A DNA stretch of 64,000 bases, from the NCBI RefSeq assembly GCF_025962655.1, contig NZ_JAGFPE010000001.1, positions 1 through 64,000 of the forward strand. Reading direction: 5' to 3'. Below are positions 26,709-37,067 of this stretch, piece after piece (positions within the stretch are counted from its first letter, which is position 1; each line of letters begins with the position of its first letter). The position numbers were made by a program, and so were the translations under genes. The notes beneath the pieces are model-generated. The model was not told the origin of the DNA, made no database searches, and worked only from the letters and a program-made list of their open reading frames with translations. The DNA is from Candidatus Symbiopectobacterium sp. NZEC151 (GTDB taxonomy: Bacteria; Pseudomonadota; Gammaproteobacteria; Enterobacterales; Enterobacteriaceae).

Positions 26709-27766
26709 TGCTGGAGCTCAATTTTCATCAACGCCTCGGCGATCTTGATTTGCGTGTGGATACCCAATTGCCTGCGTCAGGTATTTCTGCAGTGTTTGGC
26801 GTATCTGGCGCCGGAAAGACGTCGCTGATCAATGCGGTAGTGGGCCTGACGCGCCCGCAGTCTGGCCGAATTGTGCTCAACGATCGCGTGTTAATGGATG
26901 CCGAAAAACGTATCTGCCTGCCGCCCGAAAAGCGCCATGTGGGTTATGTCTTTCAGGATGCGCGGCTGTTTCCGCATTACCGTGTGCAAGGCAATCTGCG
27001 TTATGGCATGGCGTCATCCATGAAATCGCAGTTTGATGCCATTGTGGCACTACTGGGCATTGAGGCACTGTTAAACCGCTTACCGCTCACCCTCTCCGGT
27101 GGCGAAAAGCAGCGTGTAGCGATTGGCCGCGCCTTGCTGACCGCACCGGAACTGCTGCTGATGGATGAGCCGCTGGCATCGCTTGATTTGCCGCGCAAAC
27201 GTGAGCTATTACCGTATCTGGAGACGTTGGCGAAAGAGGTCAACATTCCTATCCTGTATGTCAGCCACAGCATGGAAGAGATTGTGCGGTTAGCCGATCG
27301 GGTAGTGGTGCTGGATAAAGGTAAGGTCAAAGCGGAAGGCCGGTTGGAAGAGGTGTGGGCGAGCAGCGCGATGCGTCCCTGGCTACCGAGCGATGAGCAA
27401 AGCAGCATTCTCAACGTGAAAGTGATGGAGCAGCACGAGCGTTATGCCATGACGGCGCTGTCGCTGGGCGAACAACGACTGTGGGTGAATCGGGTTGCGA
27501 TGCCGTTGAAAACGCCGCTGCGGATTCGAGTCAACGCGGTCGATGTCTCTTTGGTGTTGCAACCGTCAACGGCGAGCAGTATTCGTAACGTGTTGCCCGC
27601 TAAGGTGTTGGAATGCATCGACGTCGATGAGCAGGTCGAAGTGAAGCTGTCGGTAGGAGGGCAAATCCTGTGGGCGCGAATTTCACCCTGGGCGCGCGAT
27701 GATCTGAGACTGCATGCGGATATGTGGCTTTATGCGCAGATCAAAAGTGTGTCGATAACGGCCTAA
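26708..27766 (+). CDS. modC: Molybdate ABC transporter ATPase
   Basis: A 352-residue ATPase. Walker A is [12 protein letters not shown], the signature [15 protein letters not shown] and Walker [13 protein letters not shown], followed by the H-loop [10 protein letters not shown]-terminal molbindin/TOBE domain (about 290-352) can bind oxyanion and regulate transport. It energises molybdate import with ModAB. Start and modB stop overlap by one base. Confidence 0.97.
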   Translation: MLELNFHQRLGDLDLRVDTQLPASGISAVFGVSGAGKTSLINAVVGLTRPQSGRIVLNDRVLMDAEKRICLPPEKRHVGYVFQDARLFPHYRVQGNLRYGMASSMKSQFDAIVALLGIEALLNRLPLTLSGGEKQRVAIGRALLTAPELLLMDEPLASLDLPRKRELLPYLETLAKEVNIPILYVSHSMEEIVRLADRVVVLDKGKVKAEGRLEEVWASSAMRPWLPSDEQSSILNVKVMEQHERYAMTALSLGEQRLWVNRVAMPLKTPLRIRVNAVDVSLVLQPSTASSIRNVLPAKVLECIDVDEQVEVKLSVGGQILWARISPWARDDLRLHADMWLYAQIKSVSITA

Positions 27767-27771
27767 TTATT

Positions 27772-27789
27772 CCCCGGCTTGCGCCGGGG
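27772..27789. terminator. Hairpin between converging modC and ybhA
   Basis: The 7-base GC arms CCCCGGC / GCCGGGG with a TTGC loop sit 5 bases past the modC stop and 9 before the ybhA stop. Only short T stretches flank it, so termination strength is uncertain. Confidence 0.6.
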
Positions 27790-27798
27790 ATAACGTTG

Positions 27799-28620
27799 TT
27801 ACTGCAATACGCGCTGGCGGATTAACTGCGCAATAGCAGGCTCTTCATTGTGTCCGATAACCAGATCGGCGTGCGCTTTAACCGCGTCATCACTGTTGCC
27901 CATGGCAACGCCAAGCCCGGCGGCTTCCAGCATACTGATGTCATTGAAGTTATCGCCAAAGGCCACTACCTCGCTCATGGCATAGCCCTGAGACGTGACC
28001 CATTCACTCAGCAGCTTGCCTTTGTTATTTCCGCTCTGCGCCACGTCAACCTGATCCTGCCAGGACCACTCACAGGTCAAGCCAAACTCATCCATGACCC
28101 GATTGGCAAAGTTGTCTAACGCTTGCGTATCCGAATGGGAAAGGGCGAATTTCCAGATATTTTGCACCCGATCGGCGGCGTTCAACAGGCTGTCAACGTG
28201 AAGGAACGTGGGGCGCTGGTGTGGCGGTAGGGTTTCGCCCCACGCCTGGGTACGAATCACGTGGCCGGTCGGTTCTTGATACAGCATGCCGTCATCGGCG
28301 TACATCAGACCGTGAATGCCGTATTCACCTAACAAGGTCAGCACGCTTTTAGCCTGGGTCGCGGTCAATGGATTGGCTTGCGATGTCTGTTTTTTCTGGT
28401 AATCGTACAGGTAGGTGCCATTGCAGCAAATGGCCGGCGTATCCAGATCCAACGCCTGATAGAACGGATGAATCGCGGAATGGTGCCGCCCGGTGACGAT
28501 CACCACTTTGACACCCTGTTGGCGTGCCAGCGCCAGCGCAGTGAGGGATTCCGGTAAAATTTTCTTTTGCCGGTCAAGCAATGTGCCGTCCAAATCAAGA
28601 GCAATGATACGATACGTCAT
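27799..28620 (-). CDS. ybhA: HAD-family phosphatase YbhA (pyridoxal phosphatase)
   Basis: A 273-residue Cof-type HAD hydrolase. Motif I is DLDGTLLD near residue 8, motif II is VTGRH, and motif III/IV is FGDNFNDISMLEAAGLGVAMGN. It is close to E. coli YbhA, which dephosphorylates pyridoxal 5'-phosphate and other sugar phosphates. The longer frame from 28764 was rejected; MTYRIIALDLDG at 28620 matches the family start. It is convergent with modC and divergent from pgl, as in E. coli. Confidence 0.95.
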   Translation of the reverse strand: MTYRIIALDLDGTLLDRQKKILPESLTALALARQQGVKVVIVTGRHHSAIHPFYQALDLDTPAICCNGTYLYDYQKKQTSQANPLTATQAKSVLTLLGEYGIHGLMYADDGMLYQEPTGHVIRTQAWGETLPPHQRPTFLHVDSLLNAADRVQNIWKFALSHSDTQALDNFANRVMDEFGLTCEWSWQDQVDVAQSGNNKGKLLSEWVTSQGYAMSEVVAFGDNFNDISMLEAAGLGVAMGNSDDAVKAHADLVIGHNEEPAIAQLIRQRVLQ

Positions 28621-28716
28621 AGCGGTCCTATTAAGAGAGTCTAGAATTGCGTTAATGCCCATAATGTTACACCCTAAGTGGCATGGCGCAAAATGCGACA
28701 AACCAAGGAGAAAAGC

Positions 28717-29715
28717 ATGCAGCAAGTGGTCTATATCGCCAGTCCGGAAAGCCAGCAAATTCACGTTTGGCAGTTGGCGTCCTCGGGGCAGCTAACGCTG
28801 TTACAGGTTGTTGATGCGCCGGGTCAGGTGCAGCCGATGGTGATAGCACCCAACAAACAGCATCTTTACGTCGGGGTACGTCCGACGTTCTCGGCCATCA
28901 GTTACCGTATCGATGCACAAGGTTTGCTGACACAGGTCGGTTCTGCCTCGTTGCCGGGAAGCCCGACGCATTTGTCCACAGACCGCCAAGGGCGCTTTCT
29001 GTTCAGCGCCTCCTACAGCGGTGAAACGCTGAGCGTCAGCCCGATTGATGCCGATGGCATTGTGGGTGAGCCGATTCAACAACTGGATGGTTTGTCAGGC
29101 TGCCACTCCAGCAATATCGATCGCCAAAACCGGGTACTGTGGGCGCCGTGTTTGAAAGAAGATCGCATTCGTTTGTATGACGTTTCTGCCGAGGGTGAGC
29201 TGTCCGTCGCGGCGCAAGCGGACCTGCATGCGGTGGAAGGTGCAGGCCCACGGCATATGGATTTTCACCCAAATCAGCGTTTTGCCTACTGCGTGAATGA
29301 GCTGAACAGTACGGTTGACGTGATTGAGCTGCACTCGGTAGAGGGCAAAGCACGTACTGTGCAGTCACTGGATGCCATGCCGCAGGGCTTTGCGGATACC
29401 CGTTGGGCGGCGGATATTCATTTGACGCCAGATGGCCGCTTCCTTTATTGCTGCGATCGTACCGCCAGCCTGTTGAGTATTTTCCAGGTGTCAGAAGATG
29501 GCAGCAGCTTGACGCTGGTTGGACATCAGCCCACGGAGACGCAGCCGCGTGGTTTCAATATCGATAATCTAGGTGAGTTTGTGATTTCTGCCGGGCAGAA
29601 GTCACAGCACATTGAGGTGTATCGTATCGATCAGGAAAGCGGAAAGCTGCAACCGTTGGCGCGCTATGCGGTAGGGCAGGGGCCAATGTGGGTGAGTATT
29701 CTGGCGCTTGATTGA
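28717..29715 (+). CDS. pgl: 6-phosphogluconolactonase
   Basis: A 332-residue seven-bladed beta-propeller lactonase, colinear with E. coli Pgl (331 aa): [18 protein letters not shown] at the start and [22 protein letters not shown] near the end. It hydrolyses 6-phosphogluconolactone in the oxidative pentose phosphate pathway. AAGGAG lies 6 bases before the ATG at 28717; an earlier in-frame ATG at 28678 lacks one. A composite palindromic repeat follows 20 bases after the stop. Confidence 0.96.
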   Translation: MQQVVYIASPESQQIHVWQLASSGQLTLLQVVDAPGQVQPMVIAPNKQHLYVGVRPTFSAISYRIDAQGLLTQVGSASLPGSPTHLSTDRQGRFLFSASYSGETLSVSPIDADGIVGEPIQQLDGLSGCHSSNIDRQNRVLWAPCLKEDRIRLYDVSAEGELSVAAQADLHAVEGAGPRHMDFHPNQRFAYCVNELNSTVDVIELHSVEGKARTVQSLDAMPQGFADTRWAADIHLTPDGRFLYCCDRTASLLSIFQVSEDGSSLTLVGHQPTETQPRGFNIDNLGEFVISAGQKSQHIEVYRIDQESGKLQPLARYAVGQGPMWVSILALD

Positions 29716-29735
29716 GCGTTGTGGAAACTATAGGC

Positions 29736-29859
29736 GTCATCCCCGCCGTAGACCGAGGATCTCTTACAAGACCACTCGGTCATCCCCGGCGTAGACCGGG
29801 GATCTCTTGAAGAAGGAACGCCTCTTTCTGTAAGAGATTCCCGCCTGCGCGGGAATGAC
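29736..29859 (-). repeat. Composite two-hairpin repeat (copy A, reverse orientation)
   Basis: 29779-29859 is a full 81-base unit in reverse orientation relative to copies near 38.2 and 42.3 kb: hairpin CATCCCCGGC / GCCGGGG-type, a 20-odd-base centre containing the AACGCCTC counterpart of GAAACGCGTT, then hairpin TTCCCGC / GCGGGAA. A partial extra right-hand hairpin precedes it at 29736-29763. It fills the gap between converging pgl and fdnI. Confidence 0.85.
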
Positions 29860-29885
29860 GTGAGAAGGTGCGGGAATGAAGAGAT

Positions 29886-30524
29886 TTACTTCTTCTCTTC
29901 TTCTTCGTTCAGCACCTGACGCGCCCAACGCGGGTGGTGTTTACGCGCCCACCTGGCGGACACTTTGCCTTCGATCATCCCCTTGATGGAACCGCGCACC
30001 CAGAACGCCATGTACATGTGAATCAGGATGGCGTGGATCAACACGATAGCCGCCGCCGCGTGAACCAGAATGGCGTAGCGCACGATATCGATCGGGAACA
30101 GGTGAGCAAAGTAAGGCCGCCACATGATGATGCCGGTAACCAGCAATACCAGCGTCAATCCCATGATGCTCCAGAACATCATTTTCTGGCCTGGGTTGTA
30201 TTTGCCCACATCCGCAACGTTGTGTTCATTGCCTTTCAGAACCTCAACGATATGCAGGAACCAGGGCAGGTCGCGGCGTTTCGGGATGTTGTGGCTCACA
30301 AAACGGAAAAACATCGGCACCAGACAAATCACGATCAGAATGCCGAAGAACGGGTGCATGATGCGCCCCATCTGCGGCGTACCGAAGGTTTGCGTCAGCC
30401 ATTGCAGCGTTGGGAAAAACAGCGCAATCCCGGAAAGCGCCACCAGGAAGAAGCTGATCACCACAATCCAGTGACAAATGCGGTCAACGAATTTGGTGCG
30501 CACAATCATTTTCTGCTTGCTCAT
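29886..30524 (-). CDS. fdnI: Formate dehydrogenase-N, cytochrome b556 subunit
   Basis: A 212-residue inner-membrane di-haem cytochrome with four membrane segments. It passes electrons from FdnH to menaquinone. The haem-ligand histidines are visible in the contexts [16 protein letters not shown] and [20 protein letters not shown]. Sequence is much closer to E. coli FdnI ([11 protein letters not shown] start) than to FdoI, so this is the nitrate-inducible enzyme. The start at 30524 overlaps the fdnH stop (ATGA). Confidence 0.96.
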   Translation of the reverse strand: MSKQKMIVRTKFVDRICHWIVVISFFLVALSGIALFFPTLQWLTQTFGTPQMGRIMHPFFGILIVICLVPMFFRFVSHNIPKRRDLPWFLHIVEVLKGNEHNVADVGKYNPGQKMMFWSIMGLTLVLLVTGIIMWRPYFAHLFPIDIVRYAILVHAAAAIVLIHAILIHMYMAFWVRGSIKGMIEGKVSARWARKHHPRWARQVLNEEEEKK

Positions 30525-31411
30525 TGCTTCTCCTCCTCGTCGTGGTCGTGCTCCGTCTCTTCCGTATTTGGCCCGATGCCAACATAGTGGAACATCAAAC
30601 CGGCAAAGGTAGCGACAAAGCCAAGCGTTGCCAGCGGTTTGAGGATACCTTTCCACAAGTTGACCGGTGTGGAGATCTGCGGATTGTCGGGCAGATTGTT
30701 ATAGAGCGACGGTTTATCGGCATGGTGCAGCACGTACATGACGTGAGTGCCGCCCACCCCTTGTGGATCGTACAGGCCCGCGTTGTCATAACCGCGTTTT
30801 TTCAGGTGCGTGATACGCTCTTCCGCCAGCAGTTTCATCTCTTCCTTGGTGCCGAAATGAATCGCGCCGGTCGGACAGGTTTTCACACAGGCCGGTTCCT
30901 GGCCGGTGCTCACGCGATCGACACACAGGGTACATTTGTACACCCGGTTATCGTCTTTATTGAGACGCGGCACGTTGAACGGGCAGCCAGCGATGCAGTA
31001 ACCGCAGCCGATGCAGTGCTCAGACTGGAAGTCGACAATGCCGTTCGCGTACTGAATGATGGCGCCGGCAGACGGGCACGCCTTCAAACAGCCCGGATCG
31101 CTACAGTGCATGCAGCCATCTTTACGGATCAGCCACTCCAGACGGTCGGCGCTTTCCACTTCGGAAAAGCGCATCACGGTCCAGGATTTGGCGCTCAGAT
31201 CCATCGGGTTGTCATACACCCCGTGGTTATGGCCCACGTCGTCACGAATGTCGTTCCACTCGGAGCAGGCTGCCTGACAGGCCTTACAGCCAATACAGGT
31301 GGTGACGTCAATCAGTTTCGCCACTTCGCTTTTGTCGTTTCTCACGTGCGGTGGCGGTGTCAGGCTACTGGTAGCCGAACGTTGGATAATATCTTGAGAT
31401 TGCATTGACAT
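30521..31411 (-). CDS. fdnH: Formate dehydrogenase-N, iron-sulfur subunit
   Basis: A 296-residue protein with four 4Fe-4S-binding Cys clusters ([42 protein letters not shown] plus CVKTC) and one C-terminal membrane helix (about 255-280) that anchors it facing the periplasm. It relays electrons from FdnG to FdnI. It is nearly identical in arrangement to E. coli FdnH (294 aa). It lies 11 bases after fdnG and overlaps fdnI. Confidence 0.97.
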   Translation of the reverse strand: MSMQSQDIIQRSATSSLTPPPHVRNDKSEVAKLIDVTTCIGCKACQAACSEWNDIRDDVGHNHGVYDNPMDLSAKSWTVMRFSEVESADRLEWLIRKDGCMHCSDPGCLKACPSAGAIIQYANGIVDFQSEHCIGCGYCIAGCPFNVPRLNKDDNRVYKCTLCVDRVSTGQEPACVKTCPTGAIHFGTKEEMKLLAEERITHLKKRGYDNAGLYDPQGVGGTHVMYVLHHADKPSLYNNLPDNPQISTPVNLWKGILKPLATLGFVATFAGLMFHYVGIGPNTEETEHDHDEEEKQ

Positions 31412-31422
31412 AGCGCGCTACC

Positions 31423-34400
31423 TTACACCTTTTCCACATTCACCAAAAACGCCTTGAACTCTGGCGTTTGCGAGTTAGCGTCACCGACGCTGGGCGTGAG
31501 GGTATTTGCCAGGAAGCCTTTACGCGTGGTGCCTTCAAAGCCCCAGTGGCAAGGTATCCCGACCGTTTCAATCGCTTTACCGGCGACGGTCAAGGTCTTG
31601 ATACGCTTGGTGACCACCGCTTTGGCTTTGATGTAGCCGCGCTGACAGGAAACCTTCACCTCATCCCCCGCCTTGATCCCTTTGCTCTGCGCCAGGTTTT
31701 CGCCAATTTCCACAAACTGCTCGGGTTGGATAATGGCGTTAATGCGCGCATGCTTGGTCCAGTGACGGAACAGCTCGGTAATGGAGTAGGTGGTGGCGAC
31801 ATACGGGAAATCGCTCGCCTTACCCATGGTTTTGGCGTCGCGCGCAAACAGCCGTGCCGCCGGGCTGGAGATCACAGACGGGTGCAGCGGGTTGGTATCG
31901 AGCGGCGTTTCAATCGGTTCGTAGTGTTCAGGGAACGGACCATCAACCAGTTTATCGACCGAGAACAGACGCGCCACGCCTTCCGGCAACATGATAAACG
32001 GCATGGTGTCTTTGCCAGGCGGCACGGTCGCCGCGAAATCGGGCACGTCAATGCCTTGCCATTTCTGGCCGTTCCACTCCAACAGCTTGCGCTTGCTGTC
32101 CCACGGTTTCCCTTGCAGGTCAGCGGAGGCGCGGTTGTACAGAATGCGGCGGTTTTGTGGCCAGCACCAGGCCCAGCCCGGCGTTGCCCCCAGACCGGCA
32201 TCGCTGTTGTCGCGGTTAGCCATCTGGTTGCCTTTTTCCGTCCAGCTACCGGCATAGATCCAGCAGAAGCTGGACGTGGTGCCATCGTCGCGCAGCTGTG
32301 AGAAGTCAGCCAGTTGCTGACCTTTTTTCAGGATCAACGTGCCTTTGTCGTCATAAACATCGGCCAGCGCCATACCGTTACTTTCGCGCGCAATCTCTTC
32401 CGGCGTTGGATCTTCCGGGTCCTGATAGTTCCAGTTGATGTTCATCAGCGGCTCAGGGCATACGCCGCCTTCTTCGCGATACAGCTCGCGCAGGCGCATC
32501 AGCAATTTGCCGAGGATCTTCCCGTCGTGCAGCGCTTCTGCCGGTGGTTCAGCCGCCGCCCAGTGCCATTGCAACCAGCGGCCAGAGTTGGCGATAGAGC
32601 CGTTCTCTTCTGCGAAACAACTGGAAGGCAAACGGAACACTTCGGTCTGGATGGATGCGCTGTCGACGTCGTTAAATTCACCGTGGTTCTGCCAGAAGGT
32701 AGAGGTTTCGGTCGCCAGCGGATCGATAACCACCATGTATTTCAACTTGGACAGTGCTTGCGTCGCCTTGTTCTTGTTGGAGAACGCGGCGAGCGGGTTG
32801 AAGCCTTGCACGATGTAGCCGTGCATTTTGCCTTCAATCATCAGTTCGGTTTGTACCATCACGTCGTAGCTGCGGTCCCACTTCGGCAGCCATTCGTAGC
32901 CCCACTGGTTGTCCGCTTGCGCATGGTCGCCATAGAAACTCTTCATCATGCTGATAAAGAATTTTGGCGTATTTTTCCAGTAGTTCACCTGATCCGGCAG
33001 CAGCGCATCCGGCGTGATCTGCTTGAGGTAGGTTTTCAGGTCAGCCTGCTTTTCGGACGGCAACGGCATATAGCCCGGCAGGTTAAGGCTCAGCAGCCCC
33101 AGGTCGGTATAGCCCTGAATGTTGGAGTGACCGCGCAGGGCGTTAACGCCGCCACCGGCCATGCCGATATTGCCCAGCAGCAACTGGATCATGGCAGCGG
33201 CACGGATGATCTGCGCGCCGTTGGTGTGGTGCGTCCAGCCCAGCGCGTACATAAAGGTCGCGGTTTTATCGGGGGCGCTGGTTTCTGCCAGAGAGCGGCA
33301 GATCTCTTCATAATGGTGCGCGGGCGTGCCGCACAGCGAGACCACCATCTCTGGGGTATAACGGGCAACGTGCGCTTTCAGTAGGTTCCAGACGCAACGC
33401 GGGTGCGTCAGCGTCATGTCACGTTTGGCAAAGCCGTTGGCATCCAGTTCGTAATTCCAACTGGTCTTGTCGTACTGGCGGGCATCCGCATTATAACCGC
33501 TGAACAGGCCTTCATCGAAACTGTAGTCGTCACGCACGATCAGGCTGGCGCTGGTGTACGACTTCACGTATTCATGATGAATTTTATCATGCGTGATCAG
33601 ATAGTTGATGATGCCCAGCAGGAAGGCGGCATCCGAGCCAGCGCGGATCGGAGCATAAAGATCGGCCACGGCGGCGGAGCGGTTAAAGCGCGGGTCCACC
33701 ACGATCAGTTTGGCGTCGTTATGGGTTTTCGCTTCGACGGCCCATTTAAAACCCACCGGATGGGCTTCTGCGGCGTTACCGCCCATCACGATAATCAGGT
33801 TGGCGTTTTTGATATCCACCCAGTTGTTGGTCATGGCACCGCGACCAAACGTCGGCGCGAGTGCGGCAACGGTCGGACCGTGGCACAGACGTGCCTGACA
33901 GTCGATCGCCACCATGCCCAGTGAGCGGGCAAATTTCTGATCGAGGATACCGGTTTCATTGCTGGCGGCAGAAGAACACAGCATGCCGGTGGTCAACCAA
34001 CGGTTAACCACCGTGCCTTTGGCGTTGACGCGCTCAAAGTTGGCATCGCGGTCAGCCTTCATCAGGCGCGCAATGCGGTCAATGGCATCATCCCAGCTAA
34101 TGCGCTGCCATTTATCGGAACCCGGAGCGCGATACTCGGGGTGCTTTAAACGGCCTTCACTGTGGATGTAGTCAACCAGCCCCGCGCCCTTCGGGCACAG
34201 CGAGCCACGGCTTACCGGATGATCCGGATCCCCCTCGATATGATAAATGGCGGGTTTGGCGTTTTTCGCGCCATCACCCAGGCTGTACATCAACACACCG
34301 CACCCGACGGAGCAGTAGGTGCAGTTGTTACGTGTTTCCTTGGCGCGCAGTAACTTGTACTGACGCACCGATGCCATTGCTTCCGTGGGGGCAAAGCCCA

Positions 34401-34470
34401 GTGCGGCGAGGGTAGTGCCAGCCATACCCCCCGCACAAACTTTAAAGAAACCTCTTCTATTGATTTGCAT
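31423..34470 (-). CDS. fdnG: Formate dehydrogenase-N catalytic subunit, cysteine form
   Basis: A 1015-residue molybdopterin enzyme oxidising formate in the periplasm, the same length as E. coli FdnG. The N terminus has a Tat signal (NRRGFFKVCAGG). Cys50, Cys53, Cys57 and Cys92 bind a 4Fe-4S cluster. The active-site residue that is selenocysteine 196 in E. coli (UGA) is here an ordinary cysteine, encoded TGC at 33883-33885 in QARLCHGPTVA. The frame is open throughout. The expected partners fdnH and fdnI follow. NarL- and FNR-like sites lie upstream, as for the E. coli operon induced by nitrate without oxygen. Confidence 0.97.
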   Translation of the reverse strand: MQINRRGFFKVCAGGMAGTTLAALGFAPTEAMASVRQYKLLRAKETRNNCTYCSVGCGVLMYSLGDGAKNAKPAIYHIEGDPDHPVSRGSLCPKGAGLVDYIHSEGRLKHPEYRAPGSDKWQRISWDDAIDRIARLMKADRDANFERVNAKGTVVNRWLTTGMLCSSAASNETGILDQKFARSLGMVAIDCQARLCHGPTVAALAPTFGRGAMTNNWVDIKNANLIIVMGGNAAEAHPVGFKWAVEAKTHNDAKLIVVDPRFNRSAAVADLYAPIRAGSDAAFLLGIINYLITHDKIHHEYVKSYTSASLIVRDDYSFDEGLFSGYNADARQYDKTSWNYELDANGFAKRDMTLTHPRCVWNLLKAHVARYTPEMVVSLCGTPAHHYEEICRSLAETSAPDKTATFMYALGWTHHTNGAQIIRAAAMIQLLLGNIGMAGGGVNALRGHSNIQGYTDLGLLSLNLPGYMPLPSEKQADLKTYLKQITPDALLPDQVNYWKNTPKFFISMMKSFYGDHAQADNQWGYEWLPKWDRSYDVMVQTELMIEGKMHGYIVQGFNPLAAFSNKNKATQALSKLKYMVVIDPLATETSTFWQNHGEFNDVDSASIQTEVFRLPSSCFAEENGSIANSGRWLQWHWAAAEPPAEALHDGKILGKLLMRLRELYREEGGVCPEPLMNINWNYQDPEDPTPEEIARESNGMALADVYDDKGTLILKKGQQLADFSQLRDDGTTSSFCWIYAGSWTEKGNQMANRDNSDAGLGATPGWAWCWPQNRRILYNRASADLQGKPWDSKRKLLEWNGQKWQGIDVPDFAATVPPGKDTMPFIMLPEGVARLFSVDKLVDGPFPEHYEPIETPLDTNPLHPSVISSPAARLFARDAKTMGKASDFPYVATTYSITELFRHWTKHARINAIIQPEQFVEIGENLAQSKGIKAGDEVKVSCQRGYIKAKAVVTKRIKTLTVAGKAIETVGIPCHWGFEGTTRKGFLANTLTPSVGDANSQTPEFKAFLVNVEKV

Positions 34471-34539
34471 TAGTTTCCCTAGGTGATGGTTTGTTTATTT
34501 TTTGTTGCAGGCAATTTAACAACACTCACGATAGGGGTT

Positions 34540-34553
34540 TTGCGCGAAATCAA
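34540..34553 (-). promoter_or_regulatory. FNR-like site of fdnGHI
   Basis: Read on the minus strand, TTGATTTCGCGCAA matches the FNR consensus TTGAT-N4-ATCAA perfectly in one half and at three of five positions in the other. It is 70-83 bases upstream of the fdnG start codon, a fitting distance for a class II activator site. Confidence 0.55.
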
Positions 34554-34578
34554 AATTTAAGTATTTAAAACACCTTTT

Positions 34579-34594
34579 TACTCCTTTAAAGGTA
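34579..34594 (-). promoter_or_regulatory. NarL/NarP 7-2-7 site of fdnGHI
   Basis: TACTCCT, two bases, then AAAGGTA form facing heptamers of the NarL type; the second half differs from consensus at one position. It is about 40 bases upstream of the FNR-like site, in the same order as in E. coli fdnG. Confidence 0.65.
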
Positions 34595-34783
34595 TGTTTT
34601 TATGGCGATATATAATAGATTATATAGCGTTTGGTTTCAGTTTTGTAATCTGACGGTTGTTTTTTCGCTGCAAAAATAGCCAAAACGGCAAAAAACCGCC
34701 GTACAAAAAAGACACAATTGAGCAACAGGAAAGAGGGAGAGATGCTACCTCTGTGAGATGTTTTGCGGGTAAAAAAGGGCGAT
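34595..34783. other. Rest of the fdnG-metG gap
   Basis: AT-rich sequence between the fdnG control sites and the metG terminator. I see no further gene or clear signal. Confidence 0.4.
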
Positions 34784-34807
34784 AAAAAAGCCGCCCGAAG
34801 GCGGCTT
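34784..34807 (-). terminator. Intrinsic terminator of metG
   Basis: On the minus strand AAGCCGCC / GGCGGCTT with a tetraloop is followed by TTTTTTATC, seven bases past the metG stop. Confidence 0.92.
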
Positions 34808-34813
34808 GATGGG

Positions 34814-36841
34814 TTATTTCACTTGCATTCCCGGCTGAGCACCGCTGTCCGGGCTGAGCAGGAAGATTTCCTTGCCGCCAGGGCCTGCTGCCATCACCAT
34901 GCCTTCCGACACACCGAAGCGCATTTTGCGCGGGGCCAGGTTGGCGACCATGATGGTCAAACGGCCTTCCAACGCTTTCGGATCGGGATAAGCCGTGCGG
35001 ATGCCGGAGAAAATCTGGCGAGTTTCACCGCCGAGATCCAGCGTCAGGCGCAGCAGCTTGTCAGAGCCTTCCACGAAATCTGCCTGTTTGATCAGCGCTA
35101 TGCGCATATCCACTTTGGCAAAATCGTCAAAGCTGATGGTGTCCTGAATCGGATCGTCAGCCAGCGGGCCGGTCACCACGTTCTTGGCACTCATGTCCTC
35201 TTTCGAGGCGTCAACCATCGCATTGACCTTGTCGAGATCGATACGGTTGAACAAGGCTTTGAACGCTTTCACGTCGTGACCCAGCAGCGGTTGTGCTACC
35301 GCATCCCATGTCAGCGTCGTGTTGAGGAACGCCTCGGTGCGCTCAGCCAGTGACGGCAATACCGGTTTCAGGTAGGTCATCAGCACGCGGAACAGGTTGA
35401 TGCCCATAGAGCAAATCGCCTGCAAGTCCGCATCGCGGCCTTCTTCTTTTGCCACTACCCACGGGGCCTGTTCGTCCACATAGCGGTTGGCGATATCGGC
35501 CAGCGCCATGATTTCACGGATGGCTTTGCCGGATTCACGGTTGGCAAAGGCGTCGGCAATGCTGTCTGCCGCATTGGCGAAGGTGGCATAAAGCTCGGCA
35601 TCGGCCAGCGTTTCTGCCAGTTTGCCGCCAAAACGCTTATTGATAAATCCGGCGTTGCGTGACGCAAGGTTAACCACTTTGTTAACGATATCGGCATTAA
35701 CGCGCTGCACGAAATCTTCCAGATTGAGGTCGATATCATCAATGCGTGACGACAACTTGGCCGCGTAGTAATAGCGCAGGCAATCGGCATCCAGGTGTTG
35801 CAGATAGGTCTCGGCCTTGATAAAGGTGCCGCGCGATTTGGACATCTTGGCGCCGTTTACCGTCACATAGCCGTGCACAAACAGGTTGGTCGGTTTGCGG
35901 AAGCCGCTGCCTTCCAGCATGGCAGGCCAGAACAGGCTGTGGAAATAGACGATGTCTTTACCGATGAAATGGTACAGCTCAGCGCGACTCTCTTTACCCC
36001 AGAATTCATCAAAATCGATATCACCGCGTTTGTCGCACAGGTTTTTAAACGACCCCATGTAACCGATCGGCGCATCCAGCCAGACATAGAAATATTTGCC
36101 CGGCGCGTCCGGCACTTCAAAGCCGAAGTAGGGCGCGTCACGGGTGATATCCCACTGTTGCAGGCCAGCATCAAACCACTCTTGCATCTTGTTGGCGACT
36201 TGCTCCTGCAACGCACCGGAACGCGTCCAGGCTTGCAGCATTTCACTGAATGCAGGCAAATCGAAGAAGAAGTGTTCTGACTCGCGCATCACCGGCGTAG
36301 CACCGGAAACCGCCGATTTTGGATCGATCAGTTCTGTCGGACTATAGGTCGCGCCGCACACTTCGCAGTTATCGCCATACTGATCGACCGCTTTACATTT
36401 CGGGCAGGTGCCCTTGACGAAACGGTCCGGCAGGAACATGCCTTTTTCCGGATCGTAGAGCTGAGAAATGGTGCGGTTTTTAATAAAACCGTTCTCTTTC
36501 AAACGACCATAGATAAGACCGGACAGCTCCCGGTTCTCTTCACTGTGGGTGGAGTGATAATTGTCGTAGCTGATCTGAAAGCCAGCGAAATCCCGCTGAT
36601 GTTCCTGACTCACGTCCGCAATCATCTGCTCCGGTGCCACGCCCATCTGCTGTGCTTTCAACATGATTGGCGTACCGTGGGCGTCATCCGCACAGATAAA
36701 GTGAACCTGGTGACCGCGCATTCGCTGATAACGGACCCAGATATCAGCCTGGATATGCTCCAGCATGTGGCCGAGGTGGATTGATCCGTTAGCATAAGGC
36801 AACGCGCTGGTTACCAATATTTTCTTAGCGACTTGAGTCAT
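34814..36841 (-). CDS. metG: Methionyl-tRNA synthetase
   Basis: A 675-residue class I synthetase. The HIGH-type motif is HLGH in [13 protein letters not shown], the KMSKS loop is KMSKSRGTF, and a zinc knuckle is formed by CPKC...CEVCG. The C-terminal domain (about 570-675, [11 protein letters not shown]...) gives dimerisation and tRNA binding. The start at 36841 ([11 protein letters not shown]) matches E. coli; an ATG 24 bases upstream is possible but neither has a strong ribosome site. It is divergent from mrp, as in E. coli. Confidence 0.97.
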   Translation of the reverse strand: MTQVAKKILVTSALPYANGSIHLGHMLEHIQADIWVRYQRMRGHQVHFICADDAHGTPIMLKAQQMGVAPEQMIADVSQEHQRDFAGFQISYDNYHSTHSEENRELSGLIYGRLKENGFIKNRTISQLYDPEKGMFLPDRFVKGTCPKCKAVDQYGDNCEVCGATYSPTELIDPKSAVSGATPVMRESEHFFFDLPAFSEMLQAWTRSGALQEQVANKMQEWFDAGLQQWDITRDAPYFGFEVPDAPGKYFYVWLDAPIGYMGSFKNLCDKRGDIDFDEFWGKESRAELYHFIGKDIVYFHSLFWPAMLEGSGFRKPTNLFVHGYVTVNGAKMSKSRGTFIKAETYLQHLDADCLRYYYAAKLSSRIDDIDLNLEDFVQRVNADIVNKVVNLASRNAGFINKRFGGKLAETLADAELYATFANAADSIADAFANRESGKAIREIMALADIANRYVDEQAPWVVAKEEGRDADLQAICSMGINLFRVLMTYLKPVLPSLAERTEAFLNTTLTWDAVAQPLLGHDVKAFKALFNRIDLDKVNAMVDASKEDMSAKNVVTGPLADDPIQDTISFDDFAKVDMRIALIKQADFVEGSDKLLRLTLDLGGETRQIFSGIRTAYPDPKALEGRLTIMVANLAPRKMRFGVSEGMVMAAGPGGKEIFLLSPDSGAQPGMQVK

Positions 36842-37067
36842 AGTGGGGAACTTACTTTCTTTCATGATGATGAGAGGGAATCCCGATGTTAACCGATAGC
36901 CCCTTGCGGCGTAAACCGCTGTAAGCGGAAAACCCTGTCAAACGCGGGCAACGCGGCGTTCACGTGGCTTGGGCCGATTTTTTCACTGAGGTCAACGATC
37001 GAGGCGGGGCATTCTGTTATGCTATGGCTGTTTTTCCACAAAATAATGAGAACGATAAGGAGCCGGG

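Noticed and set aside
32314-33384. Long open frame of 356 codons opposite fdnG, and a 294-codon one opposite fdnH (30524-31408)
   Set aside because: They are antisense to strongly conserved genes, show no domain and arise from GC-rich codon use.
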